Origin: an uncultured Gemmataceae bacterium
Lineage (GTDB): Bacteria; Planctomycetota; Planctomycetia; Gemmatales; Gemmataceae
Direction of reading: 5' to 3'
Length of the DNA: 64,000 nucleotides
Assembly: GCA_937923405.1 (NCBI GenBank)
Contig: CALDUY010000033.1
Location: 1-64,000, forward strand
Part shown: positions 34,061-43,746 of the stretch, in pieces
Numbering within the stretch: the first letter of the stretch is position 1
Layout: each line of letters opens with the position of its first letter
The notes under the pieces: generated by a model
The model's database searches: none
The model's input: the letters and a program-made list of their open reading frames with translations, nothing else
Told to the model about the DNA's origin: nothing
Position numbers and translations under genes: made by a program

Positions 34061-35362
34061 GTGAGCAACTCCGTGGTTCGGCCTGTGCCCTCGGATCTGT
34101 CGCGCGAGGCGATCAATCAATTACAGGCTGAGGGCCTGTCCGAATTGCTGGCAACGATTCTCCCTGGGCACGGCTTTTATCAGCGAAAGTATCATGAAGC
34201 CGGCCTGTCAGTTTCACGGTTGAGGTTTCCGCGCGATCTGGAACAACTTCCGTTCACCACCAAAGCGGAGTTGCTCGCTGCTCAACTTGCCGTACCACCG
34301 CATGGCAACCTACTGACGTTCCCCTTTCAGCATTACACACGAATGCACCAAACGTCGGGCACGTCTGGCAGGCCTCTCCGTTGGTATGACACTCAAGAAA
34401 GCTGGGAGTTGCTCTTAGAATGCTGGCGTGAGAAATTCCGTATCGCCGGGATCGATAGCAACGATCGACTCTTCTTTCCCTTTTCCTTCGGCCCCTTTTT
34501 AGGTTTCTGGAGCGCTTTTGAAGCCGGCGTGCGACACGGTTGTTTGTGTTTGCCTGGCGGTGGGATGTCTAGTGTCGCGCGACTTCGCTTTTTGCTGGAT
34601 AACCAAGTATCGATTGTTTTCTGTACACCCACTTATGCGATCCGTCTTGTCGAAGTTGCGACACAAGAAGGAATCAAATTGCAAAACTCCAGCGTGCGAG
34701 CGCTCATCGTAGCCGGAGAACCAGGCGGCAGTATTCCCGCGACACGGCAGCGAATTGAGACAGGCTGGGGAGCACGTGTGTTCGATCACAATGGCATGAC
34801 CGAAACTGGGCCGTTGGGGTTTGAATGTATCGAGGCTCCTGGGGGTCTACATCTTTTGGAAGCCGCATGTTGGCCTGAAGTGATCGAACCGACTAGCGGT
34901 CGCGCTCTTGCACCGGGAGAAGAAGGCGAGCTGGTCATTACCAGTTTTCGCCGCGTGGCTAGTCCACTGATCCGCTATCGAACCGGTGACCTGGTTCGGA
35001 TTGATCCGCAGCCCTGTGCGTGTGGCAGGGCACTAGTCCGGCTCGATGGCGGTATCCGCGGTCGAGTCGATGACATGCTGCTGATTCGCGGAAATAACGT
35101 TCACCCCTCGACGTTGCAGATGATTCTGCATCGTTTTGAGCAGGTGGCCGAGTATCTCATTGAGGTGGATACAAGGTCGGCGTTGACTTCGTTATGTGTT
35201 CGCGTCGAACCAACGCCTACTTACGATCGAGCCTTGTTGAAAGAGCAGCTGGAACAAACCTTGCGGAGCGAGTTGCTTTTCCGGGTGGAGGTGGAAATCG
35301 TCGAACCAGGTTCCTTAGCCCGTGCAGAAATGAAAGCCAAACGAGTCGTGCGAAAAAGCTGA
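34061..35362 (+). CDS. Phenylacetate-CoA ligase-like adenylate-forming enzyme
   Basis: The GTG at 34061, two bases after the preceding stop, gives 433 residues. Motifs are the phosphate loop 'TSGTSGRPLRW', 'FDHNGMTETGPLGFE' (the Y-G-x-T-E equivalent), 'RYRTGDLVRIDPQPCACGRA' and the C-terminal 'GRVDDMLLIRGNNVHPS'. These define the PaaK-type AMP-binding family, which activates a carboxylic acid with ATP and passes it to CoA. The full C-terminal domain is present. It sits in a cluster with a second ligase and two reductases, suggesting activation of an acid for reduction; the substrate is unknown. Confidence 0.88.
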   Translation: MSNSVVRPVPSDLSREAINQLQAEGLSELLATILPGHGFYQRKYHEAGLSVSRLRFPRDLEQLPFTTKAELLAAQLAVPPHGNLLTFPFQHYTRMHQTSGTSGRPLRWYDTQESWELLLECWREKFRIAGIDSNDRLFFPFSFGPFLGFWSAFEAGVRHGCLCLPGGGMSSVARLRFLLDNQVSIVFCTPTYAIRLVEVATQEGIKLQNSSVRALIVAGEPGGSIPATRQRIETGWGARVFDHNGMTETGPLGFECIEAPGGLHLLEAACWPEVIEPTSGRALAPGEEGELVITSFRRVASPLIRYRTGDLVRIDPQPCACGRALVRLDGGIRGRVDDMLLIRGNNVHPSTLQMILHRFEQVAEYLIEVDTRSALTSLCVRVEPTPTYDRALLKEQLEQTLRSELLFRVEVEIVEPGSLARAEMKAKRVVRKS

Positions 35363-35480
35363 TCGTTCGGCTGTTTGTTCGAGGCTGGCTACAATAAAAC
35401 AGCTGTGTTGCCGGTCGTCGTTTGTTACCTACCTGTGCGACCGGAGAGGCCTGCCCTGGATCCCCAATGAGAGTTAAACC

Positions 35481-37778
35481 ATGCGTGTGAAGTTGACGGT
35501 ACTGTTCATCCTGCTCGGCTGGACGGTAAGTGCCTCGGCCGGCAACTGGTCCTACTGGCGCGGCCCGGAGCAAAACGGTGTATCCCGCGAACGTGATCTC
35601 CCGGAAAAATGGGGACTGAAAGAGAACCTCATCTTCCGCACGGAAAAAGGGAGTATTACCACTCCTATTGTCCAAGATGGCCAGGTTTATTTGCTGGGCA
35701 AGACCGGCCAAGGCGAGACGCAACAGGAAACGGTCATGGCCTTTGATGCCGACACCGGCAAGCTAGTCTGGGAGAAGGCGTTTAATGTCTGGCACACAGA
35801 CATTGTCGAGGATCGCATTGGGTTCACGCACATGGTCGGTGACCCAGAAACAGGCAACGTCTATGCCCATCTCACCTCCGGGTTGTTGATCTGTTTCGAC
35901 AAAACAGGAAAGATCGTCTGGCAACACTCGCTCACCGAAGAGTTTGGCCGAATCACTGGCTACGGGGGCCGTGTTACGTCGCCGATCATCGATGAAGACA
36001 AACTCATCCTCAGCATGATTAACTCTTCCTGGGGAGAATTGACGGTTGGCAACACGCGCATGGTGGCTTTCGACAAGAAGACCGGCCAGGTCATCTGGTG
36101 GGGATCCGGAAACTATCGCGTTAAGGATACTTACTACTCCTCGCCTGTCGTTGCCGTGATCGGCGGACAGCGATTGATTCTGACCGGTGGCGGCGATGGT
36201 TGCATCCATGCCTTCCAGGTTCGCACAGGCAAGAAAGTTTGGAGCTACAAGTTTGAAGACGGCGGCGGGGCGGTGAACTGCTCACCCGTTGTCCAAGGCG
36301 ATCGCATCTGGATCGGTCATGGCGAGGAGAACCTCGAAAACAGCACCCAGGGTCGAATCATCTGTCTTGATGCGGGAACCCTACAAAAAGGCGAACCGGT
36401 GTTGGTCTGGAAGTACGATGGAATCAAGGCCAAATTCGCGGCTCCCATTCTCCATGAAGGCCTGCTCTACATTTGCGACGATGCTGGAAAATTGTTCTGC
36501 TTTGACGCCGACAAGGGAGGCGAGCCGCTCTGGTCGTTCGCTTATGGCCGCAACACCAAAGGATCACCTGTTTGGGCCGACGGTAAAATCTACGTTTCCG
36601 AGGTAGATTCTCGCTTTCACATTCTCAAACCGTCTCGTTCGGGATGCGAACGTCTGCACTCGTTCCAGTTTCGCGGTAAGGGCTTTGCCCCCATCGAACT
36701 GCACGGCGCACCAGCTATCGTCAACGGTCGGATCTACTTCACGACCACAACGCATCTGTACTGCATCGGCAAGGCAGGTCATAACACACCGCCGGACAAA
36801 ATTCCCCAGCCAATCAAAGAGCCGGACACGGTTGGTAAAGCGGCTTGGCTTCAGGTGGTGCCTGCCGATGTCACCATCCAGGCAGGAGAGAGCGTCTCGT
36901 TCCGTTGCTTCGCCTACGACGAGAACGGTCGACGTGTTGGTGAGGTGAAGCCTCAGTGGGAGAAAGGCGGCATGTTGCCTCCGGTATATCCGATTGGGTT
37001 AACGCCGCCCAAGCCAGCCGCCAAGCCGACTCCTCCGCCGATTCTCGAGGGTGAACTGTCCGGCAATACCTTCACTGCCGCCAAAGCTCCCTTCGGCCAA
37101 TTCGGTCGAATCCTGGCCAAGACAGACGGGCTAAGCAATCATGCACGAGTTCGCGTGATCCCCTCGCTACCTTATGTACAGACTTTCGACAAACTCCCCG
37201 AGGGACGTACCCCAGCTGCTTGGGTCAACACGATGGCCAAGTTCAGTGTGGTCAAATTACCAGACGGCAACCAGGTGTTACGCAAGCGTAACGATAACGC
37301 TAGTCCGCTGGTCAATCGTGCTAATGCCTACATTGGCGATCCCTATATGAGTGATTACACGATCGAATGCGATGTCTACGGAACCAAAGTTCGTGACAAG
37401 GACATGCCTGACATGGGGATTGGAGCTTGTCGGTATACCTTCACGCTCCATGGAAATGATCGTGAGGTGCGATTGGGAACCTGGGACGCGCAGAAACGCA
37501 TCGAAAAGAAGATGGAACTCGATTGGAAGCCGGAAACGTGGTATCGCCTGAAACTGATGGCAACGACGGCGAATGGCAAAGCAATCGTTAAGGGTAAGGT
37601 CTGGCCACGAGAAGAAAAAGAGCCGGACGCCTGGACCCTCGAACTAGAAGATCCGATCCCCAACAGCGAAGGAGCGCCACTGATCTATGGCTTTGCCAAC
37701 GGCACGATCGACGCCAACAATCCAGGGCCAGAGATTTACTACGACAACCTGAAAATTACTCCCAACAAGATGAAGTAA
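35481..37778 (+). CDS. Exported PQQ-like beta-propeller protein 2 with C-terminal laminin-G-like domain
   Basis: In this 765-residue protein the signal peptide ('VLFILLGWTVSASAGNW') leads into 'WSYWRGPEQNGVSRERDLP'. The propeller runs to about residue 430 ('GKLVWEKA', 'GKIVWQHS', 'GQVIWWGS', 'GKKVWSYK'). A beta-sandwich linker carries an Ig-like segment ('VPADVTIQAGESVSFRCFAY'). A C-terminal DUF1080/laminin-G-like jelly roll follows ('YTIECDVYGTKVRDKDMPDM', 'YRLKLMATTANGKAIVKGK', 'PEIYYDNLKI'). It is probably a periplasmic or surface glycan-binding protein. Confidence 0.87.
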   Translation: MRVKLTVLFILLGWTVSASAGNWSYWRGPEQNGVSRERDLPEKWGLKENLIFRTEKGSITTPIVQDGQVYLLGKTGQGETQQETVMAFDADTGKLVWEKAFNVWHTDIVEDRIGFTHMVGDPETGNVYAHLTSGLLICFDKTGKIVWQHSLTEEFGRITGYGGRVTSPIIDEDKLILSMINSSWGELTVGNTRMVAFDKKTGQVIWWGSGNYRVKDTYYSSPVVAVIGGQRLILTGGGDGCIHAFQVRTGKKVWSYKFEDGGGAVNCSPVVQGDRIWIGHGEENLENSTQGRIICLDAGTLQKGEPVLVWKYDGIKAKFAAPILHEGLLYICDDAGKLFCFDADKGGEPLWSFAYGRNTKGSPVWADGKIYVSEVDSRFHILKPSRSGCERLHSFQFRGKGFAPIELHGAPAIVNGRIYFTTTTHLYCIGKAGHNTPPDKIPQPIKEPDTVGKAAWLQVVPADVTIQAGESVSFRCFAYDENGRRVGEVKPQWEKGGMLPPVYPIGLTPPKPAAKPTPPPILEGELSGNTFTAAKAPFGQFGRILAKTDGLSNHARVRVIPSLPYVQTFDKLPEGRTPAAWVNTMAKFSVVKLPDGNQVLRKRNDNASPLVNRANAYIGDPYMSDYTIECDVYGTKVRDKDMPDMGIGACRYTFTLHGNDREVRLGTWDAQKRIEKKMELDWKPETWYRLKLMATTANGKAIVKGKVWPREEKEPDAWTLELEDPIPNSEGAPLIYGFANGTIDANNPGPEIYYDNLKITPNKMK

Positions 37779-37801
37779 TTACCCGAGAAGGAAGATAGTA
37801 A

Positions 37802-39382
37802 ATGTCCACGACTCCGACACTACGCCGTTGGCTGGCCATGACTGGGACTGGCATCGTTCTGGCCGGGATTTTTGCCGTACTGCTGTGGCAACGCGACTCG
37901 ACTGCAACGATCTCGAAGACAAACGCCGCCGAGCTGGCCGCACGCATGCACGCTCTTTGGGGCGGTTCCGTCTCACGCAATCAGGTCAACTTGGTGGAGA
38001 AGAACATCGCCACCGACTGGGATGTCACGCCCGGCAAGGAGCGAAATATTCTCTGGTCGCAAAACCTGGGCAGTAAGGCTTACGGTGGACCGACGATCGG
38101 CAACGGTCGCATTTTCATTGGCACGAATAACAATCGGCCTCGCGACAAGTCAATCCGCGGTGACAAAGGCATCGTAATGTGTTTCCGCGAGTCGGACGGA
38201 GAGTATCTCTGGCAGATCGTTCACGATAAACTCGAAGCCGGTCGTGTTATGGACTGGCCCGAGGAGGGGATCTGCTCCGCGCCCGTGATCGAGGGAAATA
38301 AGATCTGGTATGTCTCTAATCGCTGCGAAGTGGTTTGCGCTCAAACAGATGATCCCAAACAGGCGAAAATTTTATGGAAGCTCGACATGATCAAGGATCT
38401 TGGCGTGTTTCCACACAATCTGGCGACCTGTTCGCCGCTGATCGTCGGCGATGTTCTGTTTGTCATCACCTCCAACGGTGTGGACGAGGGACACATCAAC
38501 ATTCCCGCTCCCAACGCACCGAGTTTTCTGGCTATCGACAAGCGCAATGGAAAAGTGCTGTGGCAGGATAAATCGCCGGGCCGCAACATCATGCACGGGC
38601 AATGGTCCAACCCCGTCTACGCCGTCGCCAACGGTAAGCCACAGATCATCTTTCCAGGTGGTGATGGATATATCTACTCGTTTGATCCCAAAAATGGCGA
38701 ATTGAACTGGAAGTTCAGCTGCAATCCCCGCGGTGCGGTTTACCGCCTGGGCGCTGCCGGCACTAAGAACGATTTTGTCTGCACTCCAGTGGTGTACGAA
38801 AATCGACTCTACATCGGAGTTGGCCAAGATCCCGAGCACAAAAAAGGCGTTGGTCACATGTGGTGTATCGACATCACTAAACAGCCTACCAATGCCGACA
38901 AAGACGTCTCCCCGTGGAGCGATCCCAAAGATGAAGCACCGAATAAGTTCGATCCGAAAGATCCACGGAACAAAGATTCGGCTTTGGTTTGGCACTATGG
39001 AGGAAAGAATCCGGACGAGGAAGAAGGACGGGAATATCTCTTTGGACGTACTATGTCCACTGCCGCCGTTCACGATGGTCTCTGTTACGTCGCCGATTTT
39101 GATGGCTTCTTCTTCTGCTTCGATGCCAAGACAGGGGAGAAGTATTACGAGTATGAACTCGGAGGCCAGGACACTTGGTCGTCGCCGTACTGGGTCGATG
39201 GTCACATCTACATCGGCAACGAGGCTGGGGACATGCACATCTTCAAGCACGGCAAAAAGCCGGAACTCGTTCGCAAAATCTCGATGCGCGGCAAGATTCG
39301 GGCCACACCCGTAGCTGTGAATGGTGTGCTGTATGTGATGACGGAGAACCCCTGTAAAATTTACGCCATTAAGGCAAAGTGA
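37802..39382 (+). CDS. PQQ-like beta-propeller protein 3
   Basis: The 526-residue protein has an N-terminal hydrophobic segment ('WLAMTGTGIVLAGIFAVLLW') acting as signal or membrane anchor. Propeller landmarks include 'GSVSRNQVNLVEKNI', 'KAYGGPTIGNGRIFIGTNN', 'VMCFRESDGEYLWQIVHDKL' and 'IWYVSNRCEVVCA'. These are shared almost position by position with the next gene, so the two are tandem paralogues. PQQ binding is not assured. It starts 23 bases after the previous stop and is part of the long plus-strand run. Confidence 0.88.
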   Translation: MSTTPTLRRWLAMTGTGIVLAGIFAVLLWQRDSTATISKTNAAELAARMHALWGGSVSRNQVNLVEKNIATDWDVTPGKERNILWSQNLGSKAYGGPTIGNGRIFIGTNNNRPRDKSIRGDKGIVMCFRESDGEYLWQIVHDKLEAGRVMDWPEEGICSAPVIEGNKIWYVSNRCEVVCAQTDDPKQAKILWKLDMIKDLGVFPHNLATCSPLIVGDVLFVITSNGVDEGHINIPAPNAPSFLAIDKRNGKVLWQDKSPGRNIMHGQWSNPVYAVANGKPQIIFPGGDGYIYSFDPKNGELNWKFSCNPRGAVYRLGAAGTKNDFVCTPVVYENRLYIGVGQDPEHKKGVGHMWCIDITKQPTNADKDVSPWSDPKDEAPNKFDPKDPRNKDSALVWHYGGKNPDEEEGREYLFGRTMSTAAVHDGLCYVADFDGFFFCFDAKTGEKYYEYELGGQDTWSSPYWVDGHIYIGNEAGDMHIFKHGKKPELVRKISMRGKIRATPVAVNGVLYVMTENPCKIYAIKAK

Positions 39383-39419
39383 GCTGCTACCGTTGATCGT
39401 GGATCGAGGGAGATAGTCG

Positions 39420-41051
39420 ATGAATTGGATCCGCATTGTCAAAATACAAGGCCTACCACTGCTGGTGGGATTGCTTGCCGTCGCCTGCGAGCGGCCTACC
39501 GCGTCAGCGACTCTCCCCTCCTCGACGGCAAAAGGCCCACCGCACGCGACTGCACTCGTGGTGGAACTACCTGACACCAACGACGCCAAACCGATCGAGG
39601 TCCGCTCGAACGAAGTCGCCATGTTTGGCGGTTCGCCGTCGCGGAATCTCGTCAATCTGACCGAGAAAAACATCCTCGATGACTTCGCGATCGAAAAACG
39701 GCAGAATAACAAGGTGGTGCGGCCAGCGAAAAACGTCAAATGGGTTGCTGCTTTAGGTAACAAAGCATACGGCGGACCGGTCATCGCGGGGGGGCGTATC
39801 TTCGTGGGAACCAACAACGAGAAACCACGAGATCCGGCCATCAAAGGCGACAAGGGCGTCGTCATGTGCTTCCGCGAAAGCGATGGCAAATTTCTCTGGC
39901 AGCTTGTCCACGACAAGCTCGACAGCGAAGACGAGGATTATCCCAAAGAAGGAATCGCCTCGACTCCCTGCGTCGAGGGCAACCGACTGTACTACGTTTC
40001 CAACCGGTGCGAGTTCGTCTGTGCTGACGTTGCCGGCGATGAAGCCACAGGCAAGGGCAAGATTCTCTGGTCGCTGGACATGATTAAAGAGTTAGACGTT
40101 TATCCTTGCCAGCTTGCCAACTCTTCCCCGCTGATCGTCGGAGATCTGGTGATCGCGCTGACAGGCAATGGCGTGATTGCTGGCTCAGGCAAACTACCCA
40201 AGCCGAACGCTCCGGGCATTGTCGCGGTCAACAAGCTCACTGGAAAAGTGGTCTGGAGCAGTAACATCGCCGGTGACAAGGTCATTCGTGGGCAGTGGTC
40301 TAATCCGACAGCAGCGACGATCAATGGCGTGACACAGATCCTCTATGCGGGAGGCGACGGCTACATGTATGGACTCAACGCCAAAGATGGCTCGTTGCTG
40401 TGGAAATTCGACTGTAACCCCAAATCGGCCAAACCGTATCGCCCTGGAGGCGGCGGGGAGCAGTGTTTCATCATCGCCACTCCGGTGGTGTACGACAACA
40501 AGTGTTACATCGCCGTTGGTCAGGAACCGGAAGATGGTACCGGTGTCGGTCATCTCTGGTGCATCGACATCACCAAAAAACCCACGAACAAAGAGCTAGA
40601 TCTGTCTCCCGTTAACGACAACTTCGATCCGAAAGCTCCCGTAAATAAGGATTCGGGATTGGTCTGGCATCACGGTGGACTGGTGATGCCGCGTCCCAAG
40701 GATGACAGTCGAGAATATGTCTTTAGCCGCACCATGAGTACCGTGGCGATTTATGATGACGTGGTCTATGCAGCAGAACTGACCGGATATCTGCAGGCCC
40801 TGGACGCCAAGACAGGGGAAAAACTCTGGGAACACGATTTTCAGGAAGGAACCTGGTGTTCGCCCTACTATGTGGATGGAAAGGTATTCATCGGCACGGA
40901 TGCAGGCGACTTGTATATCTTCAAAGCCGGTCGGACCTACTCCGAACCGAAGAAGATTCCGATCGGTCCTCCGATCAAGGTGCCGCCTGTGGCCGCTAAC
41001 GGAGTTCTTTACGTGAACTCTGGAACCAATCTGTACGCCATCGCTAAGTGA
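39420..41051 (+). CDS. PQQ-like beta-propeller lipoprotein 4
   Basis: In this 543-residue protein the N-terminus 'GLPLLVGLLAVACERPTA' ends in a lipobox-like Cys, pointing to a lipoprotein. It is the paralogue of the preceding protein ('GSPSRNLVNLTEKNI', 'KAYGGPVIAGGRIFVGTNN', 'VMCFRESDGKFLWQLVHDKL', 'LYYVSNRCEFVCA'). GAGGGAGA lies upstream of the ATG. A ligase gene starts 22 bases downstream. Its role next to cytoplasmic ligase and reductase genes is unexplained. Confidence 0.88.
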   Translation: MNWIRIVKIQGLPLLVGLLAVACERPTASATLPSSTAKGPPHATALVVELPDTNDAKPIEVRSNEVAMFGGSPSRNLVNLTEKNILDDFAIEKRQNNKVVRPAKNVKWVAALGNKAYGGPVIAGGRIFVGTNNEKPRDPAIKGDKGVVMCFRESDGKFLWQLVHDKLDSEDEDYPKEGIASTPCVEGNRLYYVSNRCEFVCADVAGDEATGKGKILWSLDMIKELDVYPCQLANSSPLIVGDLVIALTGNGVIAGSGKLPKPNAPGIVAVNKLTGKVVWSSNIAGDKVIRGQWSNPTAATINGVTQILYAGGDGYMYGLNAKDGSLLWKFDCNPKSAKPYRPGGGGEQCFIIATPVVYDNKCYIAVGQEPEDGTGVGHLWCIDITKKPTNKELDLSPVNDNFDPKAPVNKDSGLVWHHGGLVMPRPKDDSREYVFSRTMSTVAIYDDVVYAAELTGYLQALDAKTGEKLWEHDFQEGTWCSPYYVDGKVFIGTDAGDLYIFKAGRTYSEPKKIPIGPPIKVPPVAANGVLYVNSGTNLYAIAK

Positions 41052-41073
41052 GTTCTAGGAATCGAGGCAGACC

Positions 41074-42174
41074 GTGACAGCGACAGCATCCGCGGAGCAA
41101 ATCAAACAGGCCAAGGACAAACTCGACGCTCATGTTCGTGAGATCGTTCGTTGGCATTTCGATCCAGAGACAGGCACGCCCTTTTGGCTGGAAAAGGCCA
41201 ACTCGTTCAAGTTCAATCCTCTCAAGGATGTGAACTGTTTTGAAGATCTGACTCTCTTCGGTCACTTCGAGGACGATTGGTTGCGAGGTGGTCCCGTCAA
41301 TCGGTGGATTCCGAAAGGATTGGCCCACAAACCGTGGTATGTCTTTGAGACAGGCGGAACGACGGGCATCCCCAAGAGTCGCGTCGTCTCCGACGATTTC
41401 CGCATCGACTACGAGATGTTCAGTGAGACGTTACCCGACGAATTCTTCCCCAAGAAGAGCAACTGGTTAATGCTGGGGCCATCGGGGCCACGCCGCCTTC
41501 GCTTAGCGGTGGAGCATCTGGCTCAGTATCGAGGCGGTATCAGTTTCTGTGTCGATCTCGACCCGCGCTGGGTGATCAAGCTAATCAAAAAAGGCTGGAT
41601 GGAGCATCTGAAAGCCTACCAGGATCACGTCATTGATCAAGCCATGACGATTCTGTCCGCAGGTCACGACATCAAGTGTATGTTCACTACGCCCAAATTA
41701 CTGGATGCGTTGGCCCAGCGTTTAGAGTCGCAAGGTTCAAGCATCAAGAAAGTGGGTATCACCGGGATCTTCTGTGGCGGCACTGAAATGACGTCGCAGT
41801 GGATTCGCTTCACCATCGAAGAGTATCTTGGCCCCGGAGTCTACATCGCGCCGACGTATGGCAACACGCTGATGGGACTGGCCGCATCAGACATGCCGAC
41901 GGCAAAAGATAATTACAAAATCGCCTACTACGCTCCTGAACCGCGTGCCGTGGTCCAAGTGGTGGATTTCAACAACTACGAAAAAACAGTCGAGTATGGT
42001 CAGGAAGGCCGAGTTATGCTGACCACGTTGACCAAGGAATTCTTTGTACCTCGATTTATGGAACGCGATGAAGGTGTGCGCGAACTACCTTCGGCCAAAT
42101 ATCCCTGGGATGGCGTCTCAGGAGTTAAACCGTTCCGCGAATTCGCCGCCACCACGACTGTTGGGGTCTACTAA
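41074..42174 (+). CDS. AMP-binding acyl-activating enzyme (LuxE/phenylacetate-CoA-ligase-like, short)
   Basis: The GTG start gives 366 residues. The phosphate loop is 'ETGGTTGIPKSRVVSDDF'; 'GIFCGGTEMTSQWIR' and 'VYIAPTYGNTLMGLA' are further adenylation motifs. The C-terminal lid domain of normal ligases is absent, and length and layout resemble LuxE acyl-protein synthetases. LuxE carries an acyl-accepting Cys near its end, but the last Cys here is in the middle ('IFCGGT'), so the acyl acceptor is probably external. It is followed 25 bases later by an acyl-CoA-reductase-type gene, an order like luxE-luxC. Confidence 0.8.
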   Translation: MTATASAEQIKQAKDKLDAHVREIVRWHFDPETGTPFWLEKANSFKFNPLKDVNCFEDLTLFGHFEDDWLRGGPVNRWIPKGLAHKPWYVFETGGTTGIPKSRVVSDDFRIDYEMFSETLPDEFFPKKSNWLMLGPSGPRRLRLAVEHLAQYRGGISFCVDLDPRWVIKLIKKGWMEHLKAYQDHVIDQAMTILSAGHDIKCMFTTPKLLDALAQRLESQGSSIKKVGITGIFCGGTEMTSQWIRFTIEEYLGPGVYIAPTYGNTLMGLAASDMPTAKDNYKIAYYAPEPRAVVQVVDFNNYEKTVEYGQEGRVMLTTLTKEFFVPRFMERDEGVRELPSAKYPWDGVSGVKPFREFAATTTVGVY

Positions 42175-42199
42175 CCATCCTCCGAATTGGAGTTTCACC

Positions 42200-43630
42200 A
42201 TGATTCACATCCCCATTCTTCGCTGGGGCGAACCTTATACAAGCTTAGAGACCGACAAAGTCGTACATTTCGACACTGGCGAGGTGCTAGCCGAGGTCAG
42301 TCGAGCCAACGCCTCGTTAGTCTCGCGAGACATGCGGCACGCTCAGCGTGCCCGAGATGTCCTCCGCGAAATACCGATTAAAGAGGTCCTGCAACGAGTC
42401 AAAAAGGCGGCGGATCTCTACACCGATGCGACGCTACCGCTGGGTGATGGCAAGCAGTCGCCTGAGGATTTTGTGCGAATGCAGTCAGCCACGACTGGCT
42501 TGCCAGAACACATGTGCCGGTTCAACATGAAGAAAAACCACTTCGTGTTGTCCAACATGGAGAAAATCCTCGATTCGCTGACCCGTGGTCTGGATCTGGA
42601 GATACTCTCGCGGGGTTGGGGAGTTGAATCACGAGGGGTGCCCGTCAGTTACCAAGCTCAATCCCCTGTGTTGGGCATGGTACTACCGAGCAACTCGCCG
42701 GGGGTTCACACGCTCTGGCTGCCGATTATTCCCATGCAAATCGGTTTGGTACTCAAACCTGGTCCTCAGGAACCGTGGACGCCTTATCGGATGACTCAGG
42801 CGTTTATCAGCGCTGGAATCCCCAAGGAAGCCATCGCCATCTATCCGGGCTTAGGCGATGTTGGAGCGGCTGTGCTGAAGGACTGTCCACGAAGCCTGAT
42901 CTTTGGCGGCACGGCCACGGTTGAACAGTACAAGGGTAATCCGCGCGTGCAGGCTCATGGCCCGGGCTTCAGCAAGATTGTACTCGCCGACGACGTGGTC
43001 GATAATTGGCCGAAATATCTCGATTTGATGTGCGACAGTGTGTTCGTCAACTCCGGTCGAGGCTGCATCAACTGCTCGGGAATCTGGGCGTCGCGACACA
43101 CCAAGGAAATCGCCGCCGCCCTCGCCGAGCGACTCGGTCCCGTGGAGCCTCTTCCGCCGAACGATCCCAAGGCCGGACTCGCCGCCTTTACCGTCCTGGG
43201 TCAAGCCGATGGAGTCTGGGCCGACATCGAACGCGATCTGAAATCTCCTGGTTCTACACATGTAACCGCGAAGTACGGCGACCGGTTGGTGAAGCGCGAG
43301 CGTTGTGCCTATCTTCGTCCCACGGTGGTGCATTGCGCCTCGCCCGAAGAGCCAATCGCCAAAAAGGAGTACATGTTTCCCTTCGTAACCGTGGTGGAAT
43401 GCCCGGAAGCGAAAATCCTGGAAGCGATCGGCCCGACGCTGGTTTGCTCGGTTATTACGGAAAATGCCAAGCTGCAACGTCAGTTTCTCGATGCGACGCA
43501 CATCGATCGGTTGAACCTCGGCCCTATCCCGACGATTCAACTGAATTGGCTGCAACCGCATGAAGGCAACATCGTGGACTTTCTCTTCCGTGCTCGGGCG
43601 TTTCAATTTGAAGGTCCGGTTCACGCTTGA
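42200..43630 (+). CDS. Acyl-CoA reductase-like aldehyde dehydrogenase (LuxC-like)
   Basis: The ATG at 42200 gives 476 residues, the size of LuxC-type acyl-CoA reductases. 'GMVLPSNSPGVHTLWLPIIP' matches the ALDH cofactor-binding start, 'PRSLIFGGTATVEQYKGN' the second Rossmann part, and 'FVNSGRGCINCSGIWASRH' holds the candidate catalytic Cys. The family reduces acyl-CoA or acyl-enzyme to aldehyde with NAD(P)H. With the acyl-activating gene before it and an iron alcohol dehydrogenase after it, the three could convert a carboxylic acid to an alcohol. No luciferase genes are present. Confidence 0.85.
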   Translation: MIHIPILRWGEPYTSLETDKVVHFDTGEVLAEVSRANASLVSRDMRHAQRARDVLREIPIKEVLQRVKKAADLYTDATLPLGDGKQSPEDFVRMQSATTGLPEHMCRFNMKKNHFVLSNMEKILDSLTRGLDLEILSRGWGVESRGVPVSYQAQSPVLGMVLPSNSPGVHTLWLPIIPMQIGLVLKPGPQEPWTPYRMTQAFISAGIPKEAIAIYPGLGDVGAAVLKDCPRSLIFGGTATVEQYKGNPRVQAHGPGFSKIVLADDVVDNWPKYLDLMCDSVFVNSGRGCINCSGIWASRHTKEIAAALAERLGPVEPLPPNDPKAGLAAFTVLGQADGVWADIERDLKSPGSTHVTAKYGDRLVKRERCAYLRPTVVHCASPEEPIAKKEYMFPFVTVVECPEAKILEAIGPTLVCSVITENAKLQRQFLDATHIDRLNLGPIPTIQLNWLQPHEGNIVDFLFRARAFQFEGPVHA

Positions 43631-43661
43631 GCGAGTCCGTGTTATCATGAAAGTCTCCAAC

Positions 43662-43692
43662 CGCGTCAGCAGAACGGCATCTCTGACGCGGC
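43662..43692 (+). terminator. 9-bp hairpin between the reductase and alcohol dehydrogenase genes
   Basis: CCGCGTCAG pairs perfectly with CTGACGCGG over a 13-base loop. No T tract follows, so it may be a partial terminator or mRNA-stabilising structure inside the operon. Confidence 0.35.
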
Positions 43693-43746
43693 AACGTTGA
43701 CCCCCAGTAACTCCTTCAATCCTGCCCGGGGACGGATGGAACTTGC

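Noticed and set aside
38372..39916. Open frame of 514 codons on the minus strand
   Set aside because: It lies antisense across two well-supported beta-propeller genes and shows no recognisable motif or ribosome-binding site.
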